Source of the DNA: Prototheca cutis
Taxonomy: Eukaryota; Chlorophyta; Trebouxiophyceae; Chlorellales; Chlorellaceae
NCBI GenBank assembly: GCA_002897115.2
Contig: BCIH01000010.1
Coordinates: 746,288 to 810,287 of the forward strand
Direction of reading: 5' to 3'
DNA: 64,000 nucleotides
Numbering within the stretch: the first letter of the stretch is position 1; every line of letters starts with the position of its first letter. The translations under genes and the position numbers were made by a program. Below the pieces are notes generated by a model. That model was not told the origin of the DNA. It ran no database searches and was given only the letters and a program-made list of their open reading frames with translations. This document shows positions 49,052 to 61,500 of the stretch, piece by piece.

Positions 49052-50744
49052 ATGGTCCTAGATGCTGTCAAGGTGCGATGCAAGCAATGGGAGCGTTGCA
49101 GAGGGACTGTGATGAGTGTCTTCATTGGTGGCCATCCAGTGCGCAGCGCTGCGCCCCCCTGTGGAGATCATGGGACCCTTTCGGCTAAAGTTCTCACCTT
49201 GGGTTGGATTCGGTCTGACAGGTCCAGACAGTGGCATGACGCCTGCATAACACCACGTGCAAGGCTTCCTCTTCCATTGCCCTCACTCTGCCATGCCCGA
49301 CTCCCACCCAACACTGTCCCTGAGCGCAGAAGAAGCTGCGGGAGGAGAAGGAGCTGCGGAATGTGTTGGCAGGGGGCTTGGCGGGCGTGCTGACCTCAAC
49401 GTTTGTGTGCCCGCTGGATGTCCTCAAGACGCGGCTGCAGGTCCAGAGCCGGGCAGCCCTGGCTTCGGGCAGCTACCGAGGCATCGGAGGTGAGATGAGG
49501 ATCCCTGTGTTGTCGTTTCCTGGGTCCCAAAGCGGACAAAACTCCCTCTTCCGATCCGCCAGTTCCCCATGGACACCTACCCCTGTATCCTATGCTCCGC
49601 ACATGCCCCCTCCACACCCCCCCCTCTTACACACACACAATACCATAGGTGGCTTGTCGCACATTGTGGCACAGGAGGGACTGCGGGGTCTGTACCGTGG
49701 GCTGACGCCGACACTGGTGGCGCTGCTTCCCAACTGGGCGGTGTATTTTACGGCGTACGAGCGACTGAAGAGCGTGATTGGCGCGCGGGTGGGCCCACGC
49801 CACGCCAGTTCGCCACAGGTACACATGGCCGCAGCCGCGGGAGCTGGCGCAGCCACCATGCTGTTGACCAACCCGCTGTGGGTGGTCAAGACGCGGCTGC
49901 AGACGCAGGCGCTGGGCCTGCGGTTCGGGTCGTCCCGCAGCGCGCTGCCCTACAGGGGCCTGGTCGACGCGCTGACCAGAATTGCGAGGGAGGAAGGGCT
50001 GGCGGGCCTGTACTCGGGGCTGGGGCCCTCCCTACTCGGCGTGGCCCATGTCGTCATCCAGTTTCCGCTGTACGAAGCCCTCAAAGCCCATTTCCAGGCC
50101 GCACATGCCGACGAGCCGGGATACGACGGCCGCATCTCCACGTGCGCTCATTCTTTTTTCTGTTGGTTGTCTCTTTGTGGGTTTAAGGGGGGGAAGCATG
50201 TATGGCTATCTTATGAACACGCGCACATGGACAAAAACCAATATCCTCACAAAAAAACCCTGTGTGCAGCATGGAGCTGGTGTTGTCGTCGGCGTCGTCT
50301 AAGATGGTGGCGGCGACGGTGACGTACCCGCACGAGGTGGTGCGGTCCCGGATGCACGTCTCTGGCGTTGGAGCATTTTCCGGCATTTCTTCGACGTGCC
50401 GGGCGCTGTGGGCCGAGGACGGCATCGNGGCATTTTACCGTGGGTGCCTGACGAATCTGTTGCGCACGACGCCCGCCGCCGCCGTCACGTTTACCAGCTT
50501 TGAGTTGATATCCGCCGCGTTGCGCGCGTGGACGGCCGAGCCCGCGGTCGAAGGCGACGTGGAGGCCCTGCGCTCGAAAGCGCCGGGGCCCGCGCCGGCG
50601 CCGGGCGGCTCGTCGACGCCCCCGACAGCCTCGGTGTCCATGGGGGTCGGCGCGACCCGGGCACCGGCGGCGCAGGCGCTGGAGCCCGTGCCCCGGCTCA
50701 CAGACCTCCGCACGCACACGCGGCCGTTGGCAGAGGAGCAGTGA
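49052..50744 (+). CDS. NAD(+) transporter, mitochondrial carrier family (NDT-like)
   Basis: Four exons: 49052-49072, 49330-49489, 49649-50141 and 50270-50744, about 382 residues; an in-frame Met at 48902 would add 50. The three carrier repeats are clear, each with a PX[DE]XX[KR]-type signature: PLDVLK, PLWVVK and PHEVVR, and matching G-rich EG-x-GLY segments. GGLAGVLTSTFVCPLDVLKT, LLPNWAVYFTAYE, ATMLLTNPLWVVKTRLQTQ and NLLRTTPAAAVTFTSFE match plant NDT1/NDT2 closely. These exchange NAD+ for ADP/AMP across mitochondrial or plastid membranes; folate carriers of the same subfamily are the main alternative. A C-terminal extension of about 60 Pro/Ala-rich residues is unusual. An N is at 50428. The first exon is short and least certain. 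Confidence 0.84.
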
Positions 50745-51211
50745 TCTCGTTGCCGCCCTGCAGGGCAGGCCCTTTTGGTTTTGATTCTCTTGAGGCACCA
50801 TGAAATCGGTCTAGGCGCCGGAATGACAAAGGCAGGGGCCGCCGGGGGGCAGGGAGCCAATTCAAACGCCACCGCGTGGGAGGATGTGCGAGGTGAGGAG
50901 GAAAGAGAGAAAGGGCAGAAACATTAGAAGTCGTGTCGATGTCTCGAACCTGCTGGAGACACTCGTCAACCTAAAAGTGCGCCGGCCCCGACAGGAGACG
51001 CATATTTCGCAAACTTTGGTTTTCTCTGGGTTGGGGAACGGTGCTCGATCATTGCAAACAGGTATGGTGGCGTTTGTTGTTACGCGGGCTTTCTGATCCT
51101 TCCGACTCGCTTGAACCTCGGTCGCCGGGAGCGACCCCGTCGAGGCCAGAATGTTCACTGTGTTTCCCTATTATTTGCGCAGAAGAACGTCGTTTGGAGA
51201 GCTAGGCCACA
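50745..51211. other. promoter region of polyubiquitin
   Basis: About 470 bp between the carrier stop and the ubiquitin start, holding the carrier 3' UTR and the ubiquitin promoter. No clear TATA box or coding exon is visible. Confidence 0.35.
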
Positions 51212-52246
<1,035 letters not shown>

Positions 52247-52277
52247 AAATTTTCAACTCACCTGTATGAATTCGCTG

Positions 52278-52812
52278 TTATGTAATGTATCCTTGTACAT
52301 TAACGGCAGAAAATGGTGAAACCTTCTCAGGATTCGTCAGAAGACTCCCACCTGCACAGCAAGGGCATGCCTCCCAAACAAAATNCCTGTTGGACTGCAT
52401 CCCCTTGCCGCGTCGCTCAGAGGATGGGTTGGGTTCCTTCTTGGCAGCAGGGTGGGTCATGCAGAGAGCAGACGCCCGAGGTGGTGTGCCACGGACTGCT
52501 GCGCTGCACCAACGAGGAGTGCTGCCCCCCGAACGGCGAGCATCGTCTCTGGAACCGAGACTTGATGGCGTGTCTGAACATGAGGCACATCGTGCAGAGC
52601 CTGCGGAAGACCGGCCAGCGGCCTCTGCGCTTCCAGCGCCCAAGGGCGCAGTGCTGATGAACGTACATCCATCCATCCTGGGAGGTTACAGCCTTCTCAA
52701 CTGGGGGTGGGAACCCTCGGGGCTCCTTCCCTCCCCCAGGAAGGGAAAGCAGCCCCGGAGGTGGTCCATCATTGAGGTGGTCCACCTTCCTTTTGCCCTG
52801 CATGGTACTGAG
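52278..52812 (+). mobile_element. relic transposon with Fanzor/TnpB-like C-terminal segment
   Basis: It starts around TACATTAACGGCAG and ends with TTTTGCCCTGCATGGTA, the complement of the foldback-element terminus. An open frame from 52313 to 52657 contains HGLLRCTNEECC, then LWNRDLMACLNM and GQRPLRFQR. This order (cysteine pair, then an NRD-x-NAA-x-N-like motif with the third RuvC aspartate, then RP-x-F-x-R) is what the C-terminus of Fanzor/TnpB RNA-guided nucleases looks like. The rest of the nuclease is missing; upstream sequence is not Fanzor-like. It is a degenerate copy, partially matching the inverted element at 15229-15490. It sits 31 nt downstream of the polyubiquitin stop and may supply its 3' UTR. 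An N is at 52384. Confidence 0.6.
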
Positions 52813-53170
52813 GCGACAGAGCGATGATGTGTCTCTGCTCCAGTTTTAGGGGAAAGGCAGATATCGGGTATGTTTGTCCTTCAGCTATGATGGCTACAAA
52901 CTCATAACTGACATAATTTTATTGGCTGCTTGCACCCTCTGACAGCATCACACATCGTGCTAGCATTCAGTGAGCTACTATTGCTGGTGATCCCACGCAA
53001 CGCTCAAGAGCCCATCTCCCCAGAAGGGGCTGAGGTGCTACTATCAGTTTGGCCCATTCCATTGATGGAAATGCTCATGCCTGCGCTGGTGCGTCCAACA
53101 ATCATCATATTCTTACATCGTTTTGCAATTTAACAGCGATATCAGCATGTGTTTCAATGCAGCCTCGATC
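52813..53170. other. AT-richer spacer 3' of histone H2A
   Basis: Markedly less GC-rich than the surroundings, with no coding exon recognised. It should include the H2A 3' end; no obvious animal-type histone stem-loop is seen. Confidence 0.35.
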
Positions 53171-53803
<633 letters not shown>

Positions 53804-54213
53804 GCTGAATGGCTGTTGAGGTTTCCGACCTACAAATGAAATCCGAATCGTCTAGAGATATAGATCGTCTGTGAGGATTGTGGAGCGGATCAGACTGTGT
53901 TGTTACGTGTCGGCCCCGTTTTCGCTGGTCGGCTGCCCTTTCGCGCATTCGCTGTTACTGATTCCTTCCATCGGAACATTTCCGGGGCGTTNACGCAGTG
54001 GCGCTCAAAAATGGCCTTAGAAGAGGGACTGTGATCCTTTATCGTAGTACAATTCCGTACGGTTTAGTTGATTGTGCTTTGCAGAGGAATAGAAGGCGTG
54101 ACGCTAAGCCCGTGCTCCACATGCAAGCGGCCTGAGGGTGGGAGCTGGCCCCGCTCCCCCCGCTCCCACCCCCGCTGGCCCCGGCGTTCTCCAGCGCGGA
54201 CTGAGTTGTCACC
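53804..54213. other. divergent promoter, H2A (-) and STEEP1-like gene (+)
   Basis: About 410 bp with no exon. On the H2A side it carries GCGGATC around 53884, near the plant histone octamer CGCGGATC. Confidence 0.4.
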
Positions 54214-55325
54214 ATGGGACCCAGGCGCACCACCCTGACCTACAGCTCTGAGAATGCCGCGCCGCTTGGGGAGGTGCCAGTGTTTGTGTACTACTGCAAG
54301 CACAGCGGGCGCCATGTGATGACCACAGACTGCGACCTCTCTGCTGCTCCCAGGCGTGCCACGGACCATGCCCTGGTCATAGACACCGTCTCCCACACGC
54401 TCAAGCTATACAACACCCAGGACGGCGGCGAGAAACTCATCAGGCGAAAGTGAGTGAGGACCCCTTTTGGCGCCGCGTGTTTGTGGGCGGGGAGGGAGAA
54501 GGGAGGGTGAGGCCCCTTGGCACCGACAAATGACAATGGGATTGTTCACACAGGACAGTCTCCTTTTGCCCCACCATACAAAAAACAACAAACACAGGTC
54601 TGGGGATGTGGAGCGGCAGTACCGCATGCGGACGGGCCCGCTGCCCATTGCGTACTACACCGAGCCCGGCGGGCGGTATTTGTATGTGTTGGACGATGCA
54701 CTGACGACGTATACTGCGAGNCGTGACCCTGGCAAGGCACCCCCAGTGCCGCCCTGCATCCGTGCGGCCAGCGGGGGTGCCACATTGGTGGTGCTGGAGG
54801 TGGATGATCGGGCAAAGGGCCTCGGCCTGCTTCGCATCTCGGCAGACGCCGTGCGCCTGCAGATGCGGGCAGCCATCGTGGCTGAGGGAGCAGTCGAGGA
54901 GCTCCTTGGCTACCTCCGACAAGTCCTTGGTGAGCGCGCGAGTTTTTGTTGTCTCAATGGGGCGCTGTGGACTGCTGGGTAGTGGTCGTGGTGGGAGTTG
55001 ATCGGCCGGGGCACTTGCCACGGCCAGAGTGGTGAGGGGGCTATGAGTCCTGCCCAGGCACATGTTGTCTCTGTCTCCGGTATCGTCCAGACAAAGCAAG
55101 CTCCCTCACCAATCCCTCGCGCCCCCAAATATGAATACAATTAAAGGTACACGGCGGTCGGAGCTGTCGTTGGAAAAGGGGGAAGCAACAAGGCGGCCCG
55201 TGCTCAAGGTGGTGGGTCTCTCACCCAAGGTCGTGTTTGCACGGCTGAATGCTGGGCTGGAAGCCGCGCGCGCCGCAGATGCCGAGGCCATTGCTGCCAT
55301 GCCCCCACCACGCCGGCGCTATTGA
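54214..55325 (+). CDS. STEEP1 (CXorf56)-UPF0235 fusion protein
   Basis: Three exons: 54214-54449, 54598-54929 and 55147-55325, about 248 residues. Residues 1-130 match the STEEP1/CXorf56 domain: VFVYYCKHSG, the spacing to ALVIDTVSH, KLYNTQDGG and VERQYRM. Residues ~150-240 match the UPF0235/DUF167 (YggU) fold, with VRLQMRAAIVAEGAVEELLGY and RRSELSLEKGEATRRP in the right order. Land plants carry the same fusion (Arabidopsis At5g63440 type, from memory). Animal STEEP1 works in ER-to-Golgi exit of STING; the function in plants is not established. The second cysteine pair of animal STEEP1 seems missing here. An N at 54721 falls in one codon. Confidence 0.78.
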
Positions 55326-55573
55326 GTGGTGTTGGAGTCATGATGGAGCTCTGGACAGCCGCGGGTGTTCTCCTTGCCTGGCCTGATTCTGGCACTCTGC
55401 AACAACAAGGAGCAGACTCAAATTCCGGTGTCCCCGGACTTTAAGGAATCCCAATTGATACACCACCTTGCCGTTACACCGATGTCAACATGGATGCATG
55501 CATGTTACGGGGAGGAGGAAAGCCCGTCGTTGACGGCATTTGGGTTTTTCAACGCACACAGCCGAGCTATCGC

Positions 55574-58500
55574 CTACCACCCGAGGCCTGCATCGTCGTC
55601 GTCCTCATCACCCGGTGGCAGCTTGGCCAGGCGACGGATGTAGGCATCAGTGAGGCTGCGCTTGGTGCCCGCGCCAGCCGACTCCTCCAGGAACCGGCGA
55701 GCCAGACCCTCATCGCCGCCAGACAGGCCCAGCAGCCGCGACAACGTCCGCTCCGCAGCAAGCTTGGTCGATCCGCTTGTCGACTGGTTTAAGGGGGAGG
55801 AGGTTGGCTTTGTTGGGGGAGCAGCAGGTCGCGACTCGTCGAGAAGTTGGAACTTCCGTCCTAATAGCAGCGATGCCTGGGGTAACGTCTGGGAGCAGCT
55901 TCCCCACCCCACGTATGTACACACAGAAATAGCCCTAAAACCAAAAACAAGAAACAACGAATCCCTACCTGGATGATGGCCAGCAGGGAGGGCACCAGGT
56001 CTTCAAANTGCGGTGCCAGCAGCTCTGGCGCGGCGGCGCCGAGACCGGCAGCGCGCCGCAGGGCTGCCATGGCCAGGCGCTGCACGTCGCTGTCTTGGTC
56101 GGTCCCCAACAGACCCACAAACACACTGGCGAGCTGGGGCAAGACAGCTGGTCGAGAAGCCACAGCATCACTGTCCCCGGCGTCACCAATAGCCGCGGCA
56201 AGGACGGCGGAGAGGATGCCCCCCGCCCCCCGAGCGGCGGCAAGCCGGACGTCCGGGCTGGGGTCGCGGGCAAAGCGTGTAGCCACCGCACTTGTGACCT
56301 CGGCGCAGAGACGCTGGGCCTCGGCGTCGGCCGTCAGACGTGCGGGGGCGTGACGAGCCAAAGCGGCGGCCACTGCCGCGGCGCCCAGTCGGTCGCCCAG
56401 CTTCCCGCTGGCCGCCGCGCCGCCCGTGCCGAGCGTGCCGACGGCCCGCAGCATCGAGGCGACCTCCTGCGGGGGCAGGTGGGCGCACAGTGCGCCCAGG
56501 GCGCGGGCCGCCGCAGTTCGCGAGGCATCGTCATCGCCAGCATGCGCCAGCGCGTCTTGTGCCGCGGTCGCCACGCGGGCCAGGGCATCGGCCGCCGCCC
56601 GCTCTCCCGCGGCCGCTACGGCGCCTTCCAGTGCCAGCAGGTACGCTTCCGCGCCACCTGGCACTGCTGCGCGGGCCGACGTCGCCAGGTCGCCGAGCAG
56701 GGCGTCCAGTCTCGGGGTCAGGCGTGCCAGTCCCCCCAGGTCGGCAGCCGCCAGGAGCCTGACCCTGGGTTCGGGGTCCAGCAGGCCCTTGACGAACGTG
56801 GTCTGCAGCTGCGGCACAAACGGTTTGAGTCCCACCCCGGCCTTGGCAATCAGCGTGCCCAGCGTGTTGAGGATGGCCGTCTTGACTGGCGCCGGGAAGC
56901 GGTCCCCCATGATACGGATCAGGGGACCCGTCGCCTGCACCACGTACGGGCGCAGCGTGTCCTCGCCCGTCACCTGAATCAATTGACCAAGCCCCTCTGC
57001 CGCCAACTCCCGCAGTTCCGCAGAACCCTTTTGGGGGGGTTGAGCGGAAATTGTGGGTGTGCGCGTATGTGAAGGGTCCGTAAGAATCAACCAGTCCCAC
57101 ACAACAAAGCCATTTGTCACGTCTTTCCCAAGAAATACCTGGAGGATGCCTTGTGTGTAGATGGGCAGCAGCGGCCCCAGGGCCTTGGGCAGACACAGCC
57201 CTGCGATGAGCAGAGGACCGGGCGCCTTTTTCCGCCGCTCCCTGTCCCTCGCAACCAGCACCGCATCCTGCGAAGATGGGGGTGGGGGGGGGGTTGATTG
57301 AGTATATTCACATTGTGTTGGAAGGGCTTTTTTTAGGGGAGATCCCCCCTTTCTTCCTTCCCCAAACAGCCAAAATCCGCCGAAACAAAAGAACAGGAAG
57401 AATTGACTGTTTCGATCAAAGCGAACAAAACTGGGATGACAGCAACGCTCAACCAAGCAAACCATAAGGCCAATAACCTTGCCTTGAGGCATCGGACGTA
57501 GTTGGGCTGGAGCTCCTTGGGGATCGATCCGGTAACGGCGGTCAGCGCCTCCCAGCAGGCCTGGACTCCCTCGGCGTCGTTACGGTCGTCCTGGACCAGC
57601 AGGGGCACCAGTGCGGCGATGAGCGCCGGCGCATGCTCTGCAGCGTCGAGTTTGGCAGACTTGAACAGCACGCCGACGGCCTTGGCGGCTCCGCGGCGCC
57701 GGACGGGCTCGTCCAGTGCGTGCAGCAGCTCAGCAGCGAGCAAGTGCAGCCCGTCTTCTTGGACTGCCAGCACCACCGCAGACAACGTCGAATTTGCCGC
57801 GGCGGCAGCAGGGGAGACGTCCGGGTGGTCGGAGGCGAGTTCGGTGAGCAACGGCACGAGTGTCCCCAGGTGCGGGTGCAGCGCCGACCCCGCGACGCCA
57901 CACAGCGCAGCCGTGGCTTCGAGTTTCGCGGCCGACACGGGGGCCTTGAGCAGGCGGGGCAGCATGCCGCCCAGCAGCCCCGGGCGCACGCCCAGGACAA
58001 CGCGCAGACCCTCCAACGCCTGGCTCCGGCGATCCGTGTCGTCCAGCCCCGCGAGCAGCCCTGGGACAATGCCGTCCTGGCCTCCAGCCCCACGAACGAG
58101 GACACCGAAAACGCCGCCAGCGGCGGCACGCACCGCGGCGTCCTCGTCGCACAGTGCGGCCTGCACAGCCGGGAGCAGTTCCGGCAGGTGTGGGGCCAGG
58201 GGTTCGCGGCCAGCGTTCTCCANAACGTCCCGCAGCCCAGCACAGACGCCCTGGCGGGTGCGGGCGTCGGGGTCGCTCATTCCGTCCCTCAAGATCGGCA
58301 CGACCTGCGCCAGCACGCGGTCGCCCATCTTGCGGACCAGCTCGCCCAGGCACCGCCCTGCGGCCGCCCGGGCATCGTCCCCGGGATCAGCCAGGCTGCG
58401 GACCACCAGCGCCATGAGTGCAGGAAGGATTTCCGACAGCGTCCGTGGCGTGTTGGTGACCAGTGTCTTCCAGACATGCAGCGCCGCGGCTCGCACGCCA

Positions 58501-61500
58501 GCGGCTTCGTCGCTGCGAGCCATGTACAGCAGACCCAGCACGCGGCCACGCCGGGCGGAGCCCAGCGCTTCGGCCATGGCAGTGCCGTGCTCCTCAGCGC
58601 CAATCCCCTCGTCGTGCTCGTTGTGAAGGTCCTGCTGAATCCTCCCAGACGTCCCAGCCACCTGCGCATTGCGTTTTTGGGCCATATTTCAACGTGTGCA
58701 TTCATTTCCTGTGTCCTTGGCACCCTAAACAGCAACAAAAACAAAGTCAGAACCTTGAACAGGAGGTCCCCCAGGAGCTCGATGGAGGACTGGCGGATGC
58801 GCCAGCTGGCATTGAGGACGCCCGTCTCGACGGCTGGGAGGAGGAGTCCCAGCGCTGACGTGGCGTAGAGCTCGACGGCCACGCGCGCGGCGGCCAGCGA
58901 GGCATCGCGGACGCCCTCGGCCTCGTCGGCCAGACCCTGAAGCACGCAGGGCAGCACCAGGGCGAGGTGTGCACGGAAGGCCTCAGGCATGGCGCCGGGC
59001 AGGTACTTGAACAGCGTGAGGGATCCCTCGCGCGCGGCGGCGGTGCGAGAGCGTGCGCCCTCCAAAACTGCAGGCAACACAGCTTCCACGGCTGCAGGGC
59101 CTTGGACCGCGAGGACTTCGGCGAGGCCCTGTGCTGCGCCCGAGCGCTCGACGCTGCCCGCGTCGGAGCGCAGGCGCTCCAGCAGCCAGGGCAGCAGGTC
59201 CGGGAACGCGGCGGGGCCCATGCCGCGCACCAGCGCTCCCAGCGCGCGTGCCGACGTGGCGCGAACCTCGGGCAGCGGATCCACCAGCGCGGCGCGGAGA
59301 TCTGGCAGGAGCGCGGCTGCATAAGGCGCCATGTCGCGCGGGTCGTTGGCCAGGGACGAAAGATTGCCGACGATGCGCGCGGCCCGCTTCTTGCAGTCGC
59401 CNGAGCGGTCGCGGAGGCCACGAGAGACCACAGGCATGAGCAGCGCCAGGCTTGCCACGTCGACGGTGTTGACAAACACTGTGGACAGCAGGATGTCCAG
59501 CGTCTTGCGTGTCTGGGTGTGTGGGTCGGCCAGCGCGGCCAGCAATGAGGGCACCAACCGAGCGACCTCAGGGTTGCGGATGACCGAAGCCACGTCGTCC
59601 AGCGCCGCTCGAGCTGCGCCGGCCACGCGTGGGTGGGGGTCGCCCAGCGCTTGACCCAGGCACGGCACGATGCTGGGCAGCGCCGTGCCCAACTGCCGCG
59701 GGTTTAAAAAGGCCATCGAGCCCAGCAGCTGTTGCAGTTGTTTTCGGTGGCGGGGTGATGCTTGGTTTGGGGAGGTGACTTTGTGATACTTTCAATGATC
59801 CAAGCAAACAGAGACCTGCAGCCACTGAATGGCCCAAACCCAAGCAACCAGGGTCAAACCAACGACGAATTACAAACCTGGATGCTGCCTTCCTTGGTGC
59901 GCCAGGTCTTTTCCTCGACGCCGGCCAGGACGACGGGGAGGACCAAGCGCACGCCCTGTGCGGACAGCTGTCCCATGATGGCCCGGGCGGCCGCCGTGGC
60001 GGCCTCGCGCACGGGCGCGGCGCCGTCGCCAAAGCTGGTCAGCAGCGCGGGGAGCAGCGACGTGATGTACGGTTCAAACAGCCGACCCAGCTTCTCCGAC
60101 ATGCACTCGTATGCCATCAGGGCACCTGTTTTAGTTTGTAGGAAGGGGGGAGCCCGTGTGAGCGCGGGTGACCGTCGGCAGCTAGATGGATGCAGTGCAT
60201 ATCAAAGGCGGGAGCTCATTCGGGGACATCGCCACCGTCGCCTACCTTCGCGGGATTCTGGCGATGCCTTGTCCTCAACGCCAGTCTTGAGGGCGTCAAG
60301 GATGGCATAGCCCTTGAGGGAGCTGATGCCCAGACCCTTGACCATGCCCGCCAGCCCAAAGGCAGCGCCGCGGCGGTCGCCGTAGGACTTGGCGCGGAGG
60401 CAGCGGTCCAGGAGATCCTTTAGTGTCCCCGCGATGAATTCCCGATCGGCACTCAGTGCCTGGGCAAGTGCAGGCATGCAATCCGAGGCGCGACGCTGCA
60501 CGGCCTCCGAGGGGGTGCTCAGGGCATCTAACAGCGCCGCCAGGATACCCCGGACTTTGGGGCTGTCGGCCGGCAGGTGACGCCCCAACGTGCCCAGCAG
60601 GACGACCACGCCTTGGCGCATCAGGTCCGCACGCTCCTCGCCCAGGCTCCCAGCGGCGCTCTTCCCTGCCAGCGCGTCCTCGAACAGCGGCAGCATCTCG
60701 GCCGCATGGGCCGCGCCGTGGGCATTGACCAGCCCGACGCCAGCCAGAACCACTGCACCGCGCACCGAGGCGTCGGCATCGGCGAGACCCCGTGCCAGTA
60801 AGAAATCCAGCGCCACGGGGAGCTGCGCTGCAGTGAGATGCGGCGCCGAAGCCTCGAGCGCTTGCAGCGCTCCCAGTTTGGAAGCGATTGAGCGCGAAGA
60901 ACCGTCGTTGCTGCTGCCCTCCTCCCCTCCATCAGCGCTACTGGCACTCGTCATCTCACTACTGGAGAACAGCGTGGTAACCGCCTCGAGGGACTCGGGC
61001 ACGGCCCCAGGGTGTTTGAGCAGGCCGGAAGCCAATGCTGCGGCTGCAGCGGTGCGGATGTCGTCGCGATCTGAGACCAAGTACTCCCGTGCCAGCAGCG
61101 GAACAAACCCACGGGGCAGGGTCGCACCCGCCAGCTCCCACAGCACGGTGGCCGCCGAGGCGTTGTCGATGTCTGGATCGCTGCATGCGGTCCACAGCGC
61201 GCACAGCGCGGCCGGNGACAGGTCGGTGTTGCCGCCCCGGAGCGCGGGCGCCAGGCGGAGCGCGGCCAGCGCCGCTGCCCGCGTGCCCGCCCGCCGCGCT
61301 GCCAGGCCCGCAAGGGCAGCAGACAGCGCGGGCCCATCGCTTTCAATCGCGCCGCAGAGCCGCGCGAGCAGCGGAGCGACGGCGGCCCGGAGCGCGGGCA
61401 CAACTTCCAGCGTGCGGTACAGGAGGCCCAGCACCGCGGCGGGGTCAAGTGGCGTCGTGGCTTCAGAGCTGCCGATGTGGACGCCCAACACTTGCAGCGC

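Noticed and set aside
48619..49125. Minus-strand ORF of 168 codons
   Set aside because: No domain, unusual codon use, and it overlaps the likely 5' exon of the carrier gene.
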